From positions 2,232,001 through 2,296,000 of the forward strand of contig NZ_CP129238.1 in NCBI RefSeq assembly GCF_030413595.1: DNA of 64,000 bases, in the 5' to 3' direction. The notes under the pieces are model-generated. The model saw only the letters and a list, made by a program, of their open reading frames with translations. It had not been told where the DNA came from and did no database searches. Every line of letters begins with the position of its first letter. The first letter of the stretch is position 1. This document shows, piece by piece, positions 39,568 to 47,788 of the stretch. The position numbers and the translations under genes are program-made. This DNA comes from Planococcus liqunii (lineage in GTDB: Bacteria > Bacillota > Bacilli > Bacillales_A > Planococcaceae).

Positions 39568-40347
39568 TTACGGCGTTCGGCAGTCAATCAGCCCGTAATG
39601 GAATTTCGTATTCGGCCTCACCCTTCTGGCAAATCCGTACTTTTCAAAATCAGCCGAGCGGAAATGCGCTTTCAGGACTACGCTTTTGCGTGCTGCCCGA
39701 ACCGCTTCCTTTACCCATTCGCCGGACAGTTGGCCCTCGTCTGCCGTTCCCCGCAGCGGCGTGAAATTCGAAGCTTCGGTAATTTCTTCGGTAAACATCG
39801 GATCCATATACACTACATCCACGGAATCATCCGGCAAGCTTTTCAGCAGTTCCACTGAATTCTTTGAAGCGACCTCGATCCGTTTCATGGCCTCATGCAA
39901 ATGCGGCATCTCCTCGTACCGGCCCAATCCTTGTTCAATGACATAGGCAAGTACCGGATGGCTTTCACAACCGATGACTTTGCCTTCGCTGCCAACCCGG
40001 TAGGCCGCAACGATGGCGTCTGATGCCATGCCAAGTGTGCAATCGAAAAACACATCTCCCGCTTCCAGCTTGGAAACAGCAACAAGCGGATCTTCTTCAA
40101 TCGGGCGTTTTGTCCGGAATGCCGCTGAATTGGGATGAAAAAAGAACGGCTCGGTTTTGCCCAATGGGTAAAATTCGAGTCGTTCTTTTGCTGCTACCAG
40201 CACATCCGCGCATTCTTCCGCATGGATTTTTTCGATCGAACGTTTTTTCCGGAGCACAAACGGAATGGAAAGATCTTCTGCCGCTTGAGCTGCCATCCGG
40301 TCAGTTTTGCCGTTCGGCCGGTATGCTGTCGTTACAATGGTCTTCAC
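39568..40347 (-). CDS. ypiP: Class I SAM-dependent methyltransferase, YpiP (RsmJ-like)
   Basis: 259 residues. The SAM site is FDCTLGMASDAIVAAY (motif I), GCESHPVLAYVIEQG (motif post-I), and the catalytic VVYMDPMF. The last motif, and the length, are those of RsmJ/YhiQ-type 16S rRNA methyltransferases, so an rRNA or other nucleic-acid target is plausible. The ATG overlaps the brxA stop by four bases (ATGA). Confidence 0.85.
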   Translation of the reverse strand: MKTIVTTAYRPNGKTDRMAAQAAEDLSIPFVLRKKRSIEKIHAEECADVLVAAKERLEFYPLGKTEPFFFHPNSAAFRTKRPIEEDPLVAVSKLEAGDVFFDCTLGMASDAIVAAYRVGSEGKVIGCESHPVLAYVIEQGLGRYEEMPHLHEAMKRIEVASKNSVELLKSLPDDSVDVVYMDPMFTEEITEASNFTPLRGTADEGQLSGEWVKEAVRAARKSVVLKAHFRSADFEKYGFARRVRPNTKFHYGLIDCRTP

Positions 40348-40781
40348 TGCGCCGATACCTGCTCCAGCACTTGAGTCAAGTGATCCCGGATATGTTCTAC
40401 ATCATGGTCTTCAATTTGTTCACGGGGGATAAAATATGCCAGCTGCCCGTCTTTCAAGACCGCAATCGAAGGCGAAGAAGGCGGGATTTCTTCAAAATAA
40501 CTGCGCATTTGAGCCGTCGCTTCTTTGTCCTGCCCAGCAAAAACCGTCACTAAGTGATCCGGTTTCAAAGCAGTTGCCTGCAAAGCTTCGATCACTGCTG
40601 GACGAGCCAAACCTGCTGAACAGCCGCAGACCGAGTTGATGACAACCAGGCTGGTTCCTTGCGCTTCAGCCATATGCTCGTTTACTTCTTCAGCAGTCAT
40701 TAATTCTTTAAAACCGTTCGTTGTTAGTTCTTGGCGCATTGGGACAACAATGCCTTTCATGTACTCATCATATGCGTTCAT
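40344..40781 (-). CDS. brxA: Bacilliredoxin BrxA/YphP
   Basis: 145 residues, thioredoxin-like fold, with the unusual CGC active site at Cys52-Gly53-Cys54 in NSVCGCSAGLARP. Bacilliredoxins remove bacillithiol from S-bacillithiolated proteins after oxidative stress. The cell is therefore predicted to make bacillithiol. It is coupled to ypiP by an ATGA overlap, as in B. subtilis, where brxA is yphP. Confidence 0.93.
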   Translation of the reverse strand: MNAYDEYMKGIVVPMRQELTTNGFKELMTAEEVNEHMAEAQGTSLVVINSVCGCSAGLARPAVIEALQATALKPDHLVTVFAGQDKEATAQMRSYFEEIPPSSPSIAVLKDGQLAYFIPREQIEDHDVEHIRDHLTQVLEQVSAQ

Positions 40782-41021
40782 GGTTTCCCTACTTTCGTAT
40801 AGTCTCTTTTTCGCTGGGTGAATAGCGTTTTCTCCTTACTATTCTAACCCAAGACCTATACGCTTTCATAGTTTTTCGCTTCTGCCGGTATATGAATGGT
40901 TGCCTTTATCCGTTTTAGCGAAAGAGTAAATTCCTGCATTTTTGCCTGGTCCGTGTCAAGCCGACTTGCTGTAGAAAAAAGCCATGGCACGTTAAAAACG
41001 TTCATCAATCAGCCCGTTGGT

Positions 41022-41378
41022 TCAATTGACAATCATGACCCCTACTATCTCATCCAATGGCAATCGTTTAATCCCGAACGGATCGTCGTAATAGATGGAC
41101 TTTGTGGCGGTATCCATTCGTTTAACAGTACCGACGTGGTACTGATATTCGTGGTCTTTCCAGGATTTCATTCTGATGGTGCAATTGCGCTCCATAGCTT
41201 CTTCGATTTCCGCTTGAATCATTTGCGAATCCCAATCACCTATTTCCGTTTTGTTCTCAATGTTCTCTTCTTCGAACCATTGGCTCAATTTATTTATATG
41301 TCTAGTCAGCTTCAGCCCCTGCATATGTTCTTGTCCATTGGCATAATCGCTTTTTTCGATTTTTCTTGTCAATACCAT
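41022..41378 (-). CDS. YolD-like protein under SOS-type control
   Basis: 118 residues typical of YolD: basic N-terminus, HINKLSQWFEEENI, then a beta-rich part with YQYHVGTVKRMD, SIYYDDPFGIKRLPLDEIVGV. YolD proteins usually accompany UvrX/YqjW Y-family DNA polymerases; here there is no polymerase gene nearby, so this copy is an orphan. A perfect GAAC-N4-GTTC LexA/DinR box lies 28 bp upstream of the start. GAAGGAGG precedes the ATG. Confidence 0.85.
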   Translation of the reverse strand: MVLTRKIEKSDYANGQEHMQGLKLTRHINKLSQWFEEENIENKTEIGDWDSQMIQAEIEEAMERNCTIRMKSWKDHEYQYHVGTVKRMDTATKSIYYDDPFGIKRLPLDEIVGVMIVN

Positions 41379-41405
41379 GGTAATTCCTCCTTCATGAAGA
41401 GCTAA

Positions 41406-41417
41406 GAACGTTTGTTC
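41406..41417. promoter_or_regulatory. LexA (DinR) box upstream of yolD
   Basis: GAACGTTTGTTC fits GAAC-N4-GTTC exactly. It lies between the -10 element (41422-41427) and the yolD start, over the expected transcription start. Confidence 0.8.
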
Positions 41418-41421
41418 TATT

Positions 41422-41451
41422 ACTATATCATGAAGTATTAGAAAAGTACAA
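41422..41451 (-). promoter_or_regulatory. yolD promoter
   Basis: Minus strand: TTGTAC (41451-41446), 18-nt spacer, TATAGT (41427-41422), preceded by TGA. Confidence 0.6.
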
Positions 41452-41709
41452 ATATAATTGAATTGTTTATGATGACTAATATATTATTCATTAAAAAAAG
41501 CGAAATAATGCTAATTTCCCCTTCGGTTTCAGCGGCAGAAGTCCTTTTCTCTGCATGGCTCTACTGAACGGCGCGCCTCAAGCTTTGCATCTGTCAGCCA
41601 TTTCCCACCGCTTACCAGCCCTTCTAAAAGGTTCCCTCTTTTCAGTGTAGGTTTTATGACATTTATCCTCATTCAGTGGCTAAAATTATTGGAAACAAAC
41701 CATTTTGGC
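41452..41709. other. Intergenic DNA with no supported feature
   Basis: Short plus-strand frames have no ribosome binding site. Nothing else is recognised here. Confidence 0.4.
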
Positions 41710-41738
41710 TTGATGATGCCGGGCAATAGGAGTATATT
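41710..41738 (+). promoter_or_regulatory. Sigma-A promoter of the 42-residue gene
   Basis: TTGATG (41710-41715), 17-nt spacer, TATATT (41733-41738). It lies 31 bp upstream of the ATG at 41770. Confidence 0.75.
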
Positions 41739-41769
41739 TTTCACATTCAGTCACGAAGGAGGAAGGTAT

Positions 41770-41898
41770 ATGCATTTAGTCCGATTGATTCCCGTTTTGT
41801 TTTTCTCACTCTCAGCCATTTCTTTATTCTCTTTTCAGGCAGGGGAAATTTTCAGCTCACTTCAAGAATTTTTCAATTTTTACAATCACAAATCTTAA
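41770..41898 (+). CDS. 42-residue hydrophobic membrane mini-protein
   Basis: ATG 41770 with GAAGGAGGAAG upstream, a well-matched promoter and a terminator 5 bp after the stop: a complete small transcription unit. Residues about 4-22 form one hydrophobic segment (LIPVLFFSLSAISLFSF), then FSSLQEFFNFYNHKS. It resembles the architecture of small membrane peptides or type I toxins. The family is not recognised; an upstream in-frame ATG lacks a ribosome site. Confidence 0.65.
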   Translation: MHLVRLIPVLFFSLSAISLFSFQAGEIFSSLQEFFNFYNHKS

Positions 41899-41902
41899 AA
41901 TA

Positions 41903-41924
41903 AAGTCCCTTCAAGGGATTTTTT
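41903..41924 (+). terminator. Terminator of the 42-residue gene
   Basis: AAGTCCCTT / AAGGGATTT stem followed by TTTTTATTTT. Confidence 0.8.
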
Positions 41925-42238
41925 ATTTTCCTCCGTTTACGGGTGGACTTTTCCTCCTTTTCAGCACATATCTTCTGATCTCCGATCTATTCTTCCACCC
42001 TGACTTTCCTTCGTTAACCAGTGGTTGCAAAAGCTGCACATTCACTTTGCTTTTCAATATTTGAATGTTTTATGGCTAAACTGGCACAACCGCCTTCCTT
42101 AATTGTAATATCCGGGAGAGGATATCTTGTAAATTGCTAATTCACATACTACTATTAGTGAAACGGTGACCTGAATTAAATTTCGTTTCTATAGGCATGC
42201 GTATAAACAGATTTACTATAGAGAAGGAGTTGAAATCC
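41925..42238. other. Intergenic DNA with a short inverted repeat
   Basis: No coding frame is supported. TTCACATACTA ... TTAGTGAA forms a loose inverted repeat at about 42141-42162, upstream of the next gene; it could be an operator but nothing else supports that. Confidence 0.35.
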
Positions 42239-42484
42239 GTGGATACAGTACAGGATGTAGAAATATATCTTTTGAGCAAAAAAAGCAATTTAACTGCGCG
42301 GCGCTGGGCAAAAAACAAACGGCTCAAGCAGCGGATTTTGGAAAAGCACCTGACTTGGAACGGAGACCATTTAAAAATCAATCGCATTGATATGTTAAAG
42401 CCTTTGCACTCGAATATCGATTATTACTTGGATCATCCTTCATTAATCGACGACCAGTTCAGGGATGAGGCAAGCCAGGCCTAA
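42239..42484 (+). CDS. Small basic protein of unknown function
   Basis: 81 residues from GTG 42239, placed by GAAGGAG nine nt upstream; a longer in-frame ATG start at 42197 has none. The N-terminal half is highly basic (LLSKKSNLTARRWAKNKRLK), the rest has NIDYYLDHPSLIDDQFRDEA. It could bind nucleic acid by charge, but no known fold is recognised. Confidence 0.55.
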   Translation: MDTVQDVEIYLLSKKSNLTARRWAKNKRLKQRILEKHLTWNGDHLKINRIDMLKPLHSNIDYYLDHPSLIDDQFRDEASQA

Positions 42485-42604
42485 GCTTCTTGTGCACAGT
42501 CCTGAACTGGTCGTTCAACCATAAAAGCTGTGCAAAGCCGTAAATGGCTCTGCACTGCTTCTTTTTAATATCTCACTCTATTGTATGGCCGATCTGCTTG
42601 CAAA

Positions 42605-42985
42605 CTATATTTGTGCAATTGCACAATATGCCCCTTGCGGATATTCAATCACTGCATAACTGTTCGGGCCGATCGGAGCTTTCGGTTCATAATGGACTTT
42701 GCCGCCCAACTTTCTACATGCTTCGAGACTCGCTTGCAAATTTTCAACCGAGAAGTAAACGAGCCAAACCGGCGGCAACGCTGCATTTTCTCCTTCTGGA
42801 TGACAGATTCCTGCCACCGGCTCTCCGTCAGCACGCGCCATGACATAATCATCGTAACTCCCCATGCTCAATCCGGTATGCTGCCAACCGACAACTTGTT
42901 CGTAAAAGTCCCTTACTTGTTCCGTGCGAGTGACTGTTAGATCAGCGGACAGGATAGTCCCTGGGATAGTTTTCCCGTCTCCCAT
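42605..42985 (-). CDS. VOC-superfamily protein (glyoxalase/bleomycin-resistance fold)
   Basis: 126 residues from ATG 42985 (GCGAGG upstream). The pattern VTRTEQVRDFYEQVVGW at the N-terminus and LVYFSVENLQASLEACRKLGGKV in the second half, ending with VIEYPQGAYCAIAQI, is the paired beta-alpha-beta3 VOC fold with potential metal ligands. The substrate is unknown. It overlaps the gene before it if longer in-frame starts are used. Confidence 0.8.
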   Translation of the reverse strand: MGDGKTIPGTILSADLTVTRTEQVRDFYEQVVGWQHTGLSMGSYDDYVMARADGEPVAGICHPEGENAALPPVWLVYFSVENLQASLEACRKLGGKVHYEPKAPIGPNSYAVIEYPQGAYCAIAQI

Positions 42986-43025
42986 TTTCATTCCTCGCTT
43001 TCGTCCAATTGCTTTAATTTTTGAA

Positions 43026-43340
43026 CTAAGTGCCAAGGTTCGGGTAATTTCGGTTTGCCTTTAGTGTTGTACACAGCTTCTGATGGGATTCAGAGCCGAT
43101 GCCGTCCGGCAACTTCACAGGTTCAGCTTCTATCACGATGTTTTCTGCCATATAACGGCTCGCGTCCAGTTTTTCGTAATAATGATGAACATTTAGGACG
43201 TAAAAAGCGCAAAGTCCTTCATCTTCCCGAAAGTTTAAGTAGTCGCCTGGAATTGGCCGATAAAAAGAGTCTTCCGAAAGTGGAATTGTAAATTGCATCT
43301 CTCCGCCGCCGGGCGGTACTACATGTACAGCAATCTCCAA
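43026..43340 (-). CDS. Small protein of unknown function upstream of the VOC gene
   Basis: 104 residues from TTG 43340 with AGGTG seven nt upstream. Beta-rich sequence with GEMQFTIPLSEDSF, GDYLNFREDEGLCAFYVLNVHHYYEK and a C-terminal KLCTTLKANRNYPNLGT. It lies directly before the VOC gene on the same strand, so they are probably co-transcribed. I do not recognise the family. Confidence 0.5.
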   Translation of the reverse strand: MEIAVHVVPPGGGEMQFTIPLSEDSFYRPIPGDYLNFREDEGLCAFYVLNVHHYYEKLDASRYMAENIVIEAEPVKLPDGIGSESHQKLCTTLKANRNYPNLGT

Positions 43341-43534
43341 ATTTACGCACCTGCCTTTCCGCCGAATATCGGATTCACCGCAAGAAGTTCAACTTCTTCA
43401 TATATTTCATTTACATGTCTTTCCTGTAATAATCCCCTAAAAAAAGGGAGTCCGTGGTATATTATAGATATTGCAACACATGGATTCTATTAGACTTTTC
43501 TTAGTCACTTTCCATTTTGGAAAGGAGAATGCAA

Positions 43535-43777
43535 ATGTCTTATGAAAGCATTAAAGACCTTTTAGAAACAGTCCGTTACTATCACACAGTCAATATTGAG
43601 CAGTCTTTCCACCGGGGGGATCAAACTTATATCTCCGTCAAATGCTTAAAAAATACCCGCACTTTGGAATTGACCTATATTGACAGCAAAGCAATCGTTC
43701 TCTACGAAAGTATTGAAGATGCCGCCCTTACCATCTATGAAGCGATTAACACACCAGAAACTTCTCAAACTTCCTGA
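43535..43777 (+). CDS. Small protein, YkuJ/DUF1797-like
   Basis: 80 residues from ATG 43535 with AAAGGAG seven nt before it. HRGDQTYISVKCLKNTRTLELTY followed by ESIEDAALTIYEAI resembles the YkuJ (DUF1797) pattern of a beta-sheet and a final helix; this is a remembered resemblance, not a search result. The stop lies inside its terminator. Function unknown. Confidence 0.6.
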   Translation: MSYESIKDLLETVRYYHTVNIEQSFHRGDQTYISVKCLKNTRTLELTYIDSKAIVLYESIEDAALTIYEAINTPETSQTS

Positions 43778-43797
43778 TTTTCAGGAGGTTTTTTTTA
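43768..43797 (+). terminator. Terminator of the YkuJ-like gene
   Basis: AACTTCCTGA / TCAGGAGGTT stem then TTTTTTT; overlaps the TGA stop. Confidence 0.85.
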
Positions 43798-43840
43798 TTT
43801 TTCCAGGCTATATTGGAAAGAGCTGAGAATTATCCGGAAA

Positions 43841-44155
43841 TCAGAATTGCTCGTATTTGTGATTGATGAAGTGGAGCATTTCTTCAAACAAGCTGGCATC
43901 GTACCAGACGTACGGCACCACTTGGGATACGCCGTCGCTTTTAATCTGCAAGTTGGTAGCGCTTAGCTGAACAATTTTGGAATCATCGACGTCTTCTTCT
44001 TTTTCTTTGATTTCCTTACCCGAAAATTCCCGTTTCACCTTATCAAAAAAATAATTGCGTTTCTTTTCACTGTCAAAATCCCAGGACTCGTATTTTCCCT
44101 GGCATAAAATTTCAATGGAATAAATTTCGTTGTCTATTTCCAATTCGTTTTCCAT
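43841..44155 (-). CDS. Small acidic protein of unknown function
   Basis: 104 residues from ATG 44155 (GGGGG upstream; in-frame ATG seven residues earlier lacks one). The product is Glu/Lys-rich in the middle (KREFSGKEIKEKEEDVDDSK) and has aromatic C-terminal VPYVWYDASLFEEMLHFINHKYEQF. It lies just beyond the terminator at 44245 and repeat copy B. No family recognised. Confidence 0.55.
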   Translation of the reverse strand: MENELEIDNEIYSIEILCQGKYESWDFDSEKKRNYFFDKVKREFSGKEIKEKEEDVDDSKIVQLSATNLQIKSDGVSQVVPYVWYDASLFEEMLHFINHKYEQF

Positions 44156-44244
44156 GTGTATACCCCCTATTGGCATGAACTAATGAATAATATGGTTTAA
44201 TGCAGTTTACCTCTTTCGGGTGTCCGGAAAACCTTTTCCAACAT

Positions 44245-44277
44245 AAAAAGCCGGCAGATTTTACATCTGCCGGCTTT
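44245..44277 (-). terminator. Terminator hairpin = left direct repeat of element copy B
   Basis: GCCGGCAGAT / ATCTGCCGGC perfect 10-bp stem with A- and T-runs. The same 32 nt recur without mismatch at 44683-44714. Confidence 0.85.
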
Positions 44278-44682
44278 CAAACTGTAGACAAAGTATAAAT
44301 TAAATGAATAGAAATGCATAAAACCAACCGGATCGGCCACTTCGCTTTCCGTGGGCTCAGCTTCAGCCTCCTCGCTGCTGAAAACCATGTGCTCCTGCAT
44401 CGCTGCGCTAGCTTCGTCGCAAAGGCTTGCCCTCGCAAGCTTCGGCCAATGCCTTTCCTGCGGGGTCTTCAGCTTTCGCTGTCCCACAGGAGTCTGCGTG
44501 GCCGAACCGGTTGGGCGTCTCTCTTTGATTCGAAAGTGAACGGTGATCCGAACGAATCAACCATCTAGTTAAAAAGAAAAGCGACACCTTTGGATAGCTT
44601 CATGTTTAGGATCCGGAGTAAAACCGGCGAAAAACCACTGCTCCTGCATCGCATGCGTAAAAATTCTTTTGTCTACAAGCTG
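44278..44682. mobile_element. Terminator-duplicating repeat element, copy B (405 bp, inverted)
   Basis: Reads as the reverse complement of most of copy A: CAAACTGTAGACAAAGTATAA at the start and TTTTGTCTACAAGCTG at the end form an inverted TGTAGACAAA pair. Conserved blocks include GGATCGGCCACTTCGCTTTC (about 44331), CCTGCGGGGTCTTCAGC (about 44456) and ACAGGAGTCTGCGTGGCCG (about 44487). It carries no credible protein frame. It lies between 32-bp exact direct repeats of a terminator hairpin. Confidence 0.82.
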
Positions 44683-44715
44683 AAAAGCCGGCAGATTTTA
44701 CATCTGCCGGCTTTT
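44683..44715 (-). terminator. cvfC terminator = right direct repeat of element copy B
   Basis: Same hairpin as 44245-44277; the minus-strand U-run follows. It starts two bp after the cvfC stop codon. Confidence 0.88.
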
Positions 44716-44717
44716 CC

Positions 44718-45854
44718 TTATTCCTCTTTCATGGCTTGACGGGCTTCAGTCATTTGTTTCCAGACCGAACCTTTGGCATCTTCCCCCTGCTCGATCCGGG
44801 CGATGGCCATTTTAATCTGCAGTTTCACTTCAAATTCCGGATCTTCCTCTGCCGCTTTTAACGCCGGCAGCGAAGCTTCTGTTCCGGTTTCGTATAAAAA
44901 CATCGCCGCCCGCCAGCGGACCAGTTTGTTTTTGTCTTTTAATGCTTCCATCATGATCGGTTCGAACTCTTCAAAACCGAGGTCGCTGATTGTGTCTCCT
45001 GCTGTTCTCCGGACCGCCCAGCTTTTATCCCGCATCGCTTTTTCCAAATGCGGCACAACCGCTTCATCTTTGACGTCGCCTAAGAAGATTGCGGCTTGGC
45101 GTCGGATGGACATTTTTTCATCTTCCAATGCTTTCGCCAACAGCGGCACATCGCTGAGTTCGCCTTCGTTCATCTGCTCCAGCAACTGGAACCGTGTTTC
45201 CCAGTCCGGTACATCGAATTCAGCAAGCGTCACTTTCCGGCCGCGGACAATCGGTTCGGCTTCTTCCGCATTGTGGTTTTGCTGGACCATTCCATCCAGC
45301 CGTTCCTGTGGATAAGCGGCTTCCAGTTCCTCGACCACACTTTGTCCGATTTCTTCCTTTTCTCCGTACCGCACACCGTAATCCGCCCATTTACGCTGGA
45401 GCAAGTAGTTTTCTTCTGTCGGATCCATTACCGCCTGCATCGCTGCCACAAACCGCGCCGGCATCGCAAAACGTTTTTCAGAAGCACTGTCGAATACTTT
45501 CACTTGAAGCGGAATGCCTTTAAATTGCTGGACATGGACATAGACTTCTCCGTAGTGTTCATCCATTTCAATTTCTTCTTCGTTCGTATGGCTGCTGTCT
45601 TCCCCGAAAACGCGGCGCACTTCCGCCAGAATGGTTTCCCAGTCAAATTTTGCGATTCGTTCAACTGCCAAAAAATCCGCGACATGGTACACGCCTTTGA
45701 CTCCAGCAATTTCAAGGATGGCCTGGATTTCTTTTGGTGCATCTTGTGCATTGTTTTTCGTATAATTATGGCTTTTGCCAAATGGCAATTCCTGATCGAT
45801 GATGACTTTCATCGTATTCGGGCTTGGCGTTGGTTCGATCGTTGTAATTTTCAC
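44718..45854 (-). CDS. cvfC: Conserved virulence factor C homologue (YpgR)
   Basis: 378 residues. The first 90 residues form a NifU/Nfu-type scaffold domain (TPSPNTMKVIIDQELPFGKS). From about 215, five or so HEAT repeats follow (VPLLAKALEDEKMSIRRQAA, VPHLEKAMRDKSWAVRRTAG). The architecture matches CvfC of Staphylococcus aureus and B. subtilis YpgR, whose role is undefined but linked to virulence regulation and purine metabolism. It is on the same strand as uup, 47 bp away, near ypgQ as in B. subtilis. Confidence 0.9.
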   Translation of the reverse strand: MKITTIEPTPSPNTMKVIIDQELPFGKSHNYTKNNAQDAPKEIQAILEIAGVKGVYHVADFLAVERIAKFDWETILAEVRRVFGEDSSHTNEEEIEMDEHYGEVYVHVQQFKGIPLQVKVFDSASEKRFAMPARFVAAMQAVMDPTEENYLLQRKWADYGVRYGEKEEIGQSVVEELEAAYPQERLDGMVQQNHNAEEAEPIVRGRKVTLAEFDVPDWETRFQLLEQMNEGELSDVPLLAKALEDEKMSIRRQAAIFLGDVKDEAVVPHLEKAMRDKSWAVRRTAGDTISDLGFEEFEPIMMEALKDKNKLVRWRAAMFLYETGTEASLPALKAAEEDPEFEVKLQIKMAIARIEQGEDAKGSVWKQMTEARQAMKEE

Positions 45855-45901
45855 GTGTGATTCCTCCTGCCGTTAATATCGTCCATCTGACCGTTCCTTG
45901 A

Positions 45902-47788
45902 TTAGGATTCTGCAATTTCCTGCAAGTATGTCCAACGGTCGATGAGTGTATCGTATTGCTCGGTTAATTCATTAACTTCATCGGTCAGTTTGTTCAATTT
46001 CTCGAAATCCGCACCGGCTTTTGCCATTTCGCCTTCCCGTTCTTCAATCCGGGACTCGACTTCAGCAATATCATCCAAGATGGTTTTGTATTCTTGCTGT
46101 TCTTTAAATGTCATTTTCTTTTTTGGCTTTTCCGGTTTCGGCGTTTCTTTTACAGGTTCTGCCATCGGCTCTGCTTTAGCTTTTGCTGCAGGCACCGGCT
46201 TTTCCTTGATAAAGTCCGAATAAAGCCCTTGGTACTCAAGCACTTCTCCAGTACCGGTGGTCCATAATTTCCGGGCAATGCGATCCAGGAAAAAGCGGTC
46301 GTGGGAAATGGTAATGACCACGCCCGGGAAGTTTTCCAGGAAGTCCTCCAGCACGGAAAGCGTCTGGATATCCAAGTCGTTTGTCGGCTCATCGAGCAAC
46401 AGGATATTCGGCTGTTCCATCAACAGCTTCAGCAAATACAAACGCTTGCGTTCACCGCCGGATAATTTGCCGATTTGTGTGCCGTGGGCATTCGAAGGAA
46501 ACAGGAAACGTTCAAGCATTTGCGTGGCAGACAAGCGCACGCCTTTTGCCGCTTCGTAATCGCTTGAAATTTCCTGGATGTATTCAATCATGCGCTGCGC
46601 TTCGTTCATTTCCGGCAAATGCTGCGTGAAATGGGCAATTTTCACGGTGCTGCCATATTCTAAACGCCCTTCTGTCGGCTCATAATCGCCGGCAATCAAT
46701 TTCATCAAGGTCGACTTCCCGGCGCCATTTGGCCCAACGATGCCGATGCGGTCGCCGCCTTGCAATAGAAAATCGAAGTTCCGGAAAATGACGTTGTCGC
46801 CGAAAGCCATTCCGAGATTTTCGCCTTCAATGATTTTCTTGCCAAGGCGCTGGCTTTGCATCGACAATTCCAGTGACGTGTTATCGTTTTCTTTCTGGAC
46901 ATTTTCCTGGATTTCCTCAAAGCGCTGGATGCGGGCTTTCTGTTTGGTCGAACGGGCTTTCGCACCGCGGCGGATCCATTTCAGTTCTGAACGGAAACGG
47001 TTTTCCAGCTTTTGCTGGGAAGACGCCGCCATTTCATCGCGGATCGCTTTGTTCTCCAAGTAATCACCGTAATTCCCTTTATGCGTATACATCGTTTGGT
47101 CCGCCAATTCGAAAATATGCGTGGATACTGCGTCCAGGAAGTAGCGGTCGTGGGTTACAAACAGCATGGCGCTATTCATACGCAGCAAAGTTTCCTGCAG
47201 CCATTCCGTTGACACGGCGTCCAAATGGTTGGTCGGTTCATCCAGCAGGATCAAGTCTGCGGGTTCGATCAATGCTTTTGCCAATGCGACGCGTTTCTTT
47301 TGTCCACCGGACAGTTCACCGACCGGCTGGTCGAACATATCGATGCCAAGCTTTGTCAATGCCGTTTTAGCCAAGGCGTTGATGTCCCAGGCATTCTCCT
47401 GTTCCATGCCTTCCTGGATGTTCATCAGCTCTTCCTGCAGCTGTGTGGAGCTTGAATCCACCATCATATTTTTCAATGCCTGCTCGTACGAACGGTTTAA
47501 TGCCAGAATCGGCGAATCTCCGGAGAACACTGTTTCCAGTACCGTCAGCGATTCGTCAAATTCCGGTTCTTGTTTTAAATACGTAATTTCGTATTTTTTC
47601 GGATGGTCCATGTTGACCGAATCCGCTTCTACGTCTCCCGCTAAAATGGACATCAAAGTCGATTTTCCGGTGCCGTTAACGCCGATCAACCCTGCGCGTT
47701 CCCCGGGATACAAAGAAAATTCCACATCTTTGAAAAGTGTTTTGGCTCCTACAGTTTTTGTTAATTTGGTAACGTTTAAGTGGCTCAT
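45902..47788 (-). CDS. uup: ABC-F ATPase, Uup/YfmR type
   Basis: 628 residues: two ABC domains with Walker A GVNGTGKST and GPNGAGKST, signatures LSGGQKKR and [19 protein letters not shown] and [11 protein letters not shown], joined by the ABC-F linker. A Lys/Glu-rich linker (about 535-565) leads to a C-terminal coiled-coil (about 575-628) typical of Uup. These proteins act at the ribosome and resolve stalled elongation. It overlaps the ypgQ start by 4 bp. Confidence 0.92.
   Translation of the reverse strand: MSHLNVTKLTKTVGAKTLFKDVEFSLYPGERAGLIGVNGTGKSTLMSILAGDVEADSVNMDHPKKYEITYLKQEPEFDESLTVLETVFSGDSPILALNRSYEQALKNMMVDSSSTQLQEELMNIQEGMEQENAWDINALAKTALTKLGIDMFDQPVGELSGGQKKRVALAKALIEPADLILLDEPTNHLDAVSTEWLQETLLRMNSAMLFVTHDRYFLDAVSTHIFELADQTMYTHKGNYGDYLENKAIRDEMAASSQQKLENRFRSELKWIRRGAKARSTKQKARIQRFEEIQENVQKENDNTSLELSMQSQRLGKKIIEGENLGMAFGDNVIFRNFDFLLQGGDRIGIVGPNGAGKSTLMKLIAGDYEPTEGRLEYGSTVKIAHFTQHLPEMNEAQRMIEYIQEISSDYEAAKGVRLSATQMLERFLFPSNAHGTQIGKLSGGERKRLYLLKLLMEQPNILLLDEPTNDLDIQTLSVLEDFLENFPGVVITISHDRFFLDRIARKLWTTGTGEVLEYQGLYSDFIKEKPVPAAKAKAEPMAEPVKETPKPEKPKKKMTFKEQQEYKTILDDIAEVESRIEEREGEMAKAGADFEKLNKLTDEVNELTEQYDTLIDRWTYLQEIAES

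Noticed and set aside
45096..45860. 254-codon frame antisense to cvfC
   Set aside because: Shadow of the cvfC coding strand with Phe/His-rich, unnatural composition.
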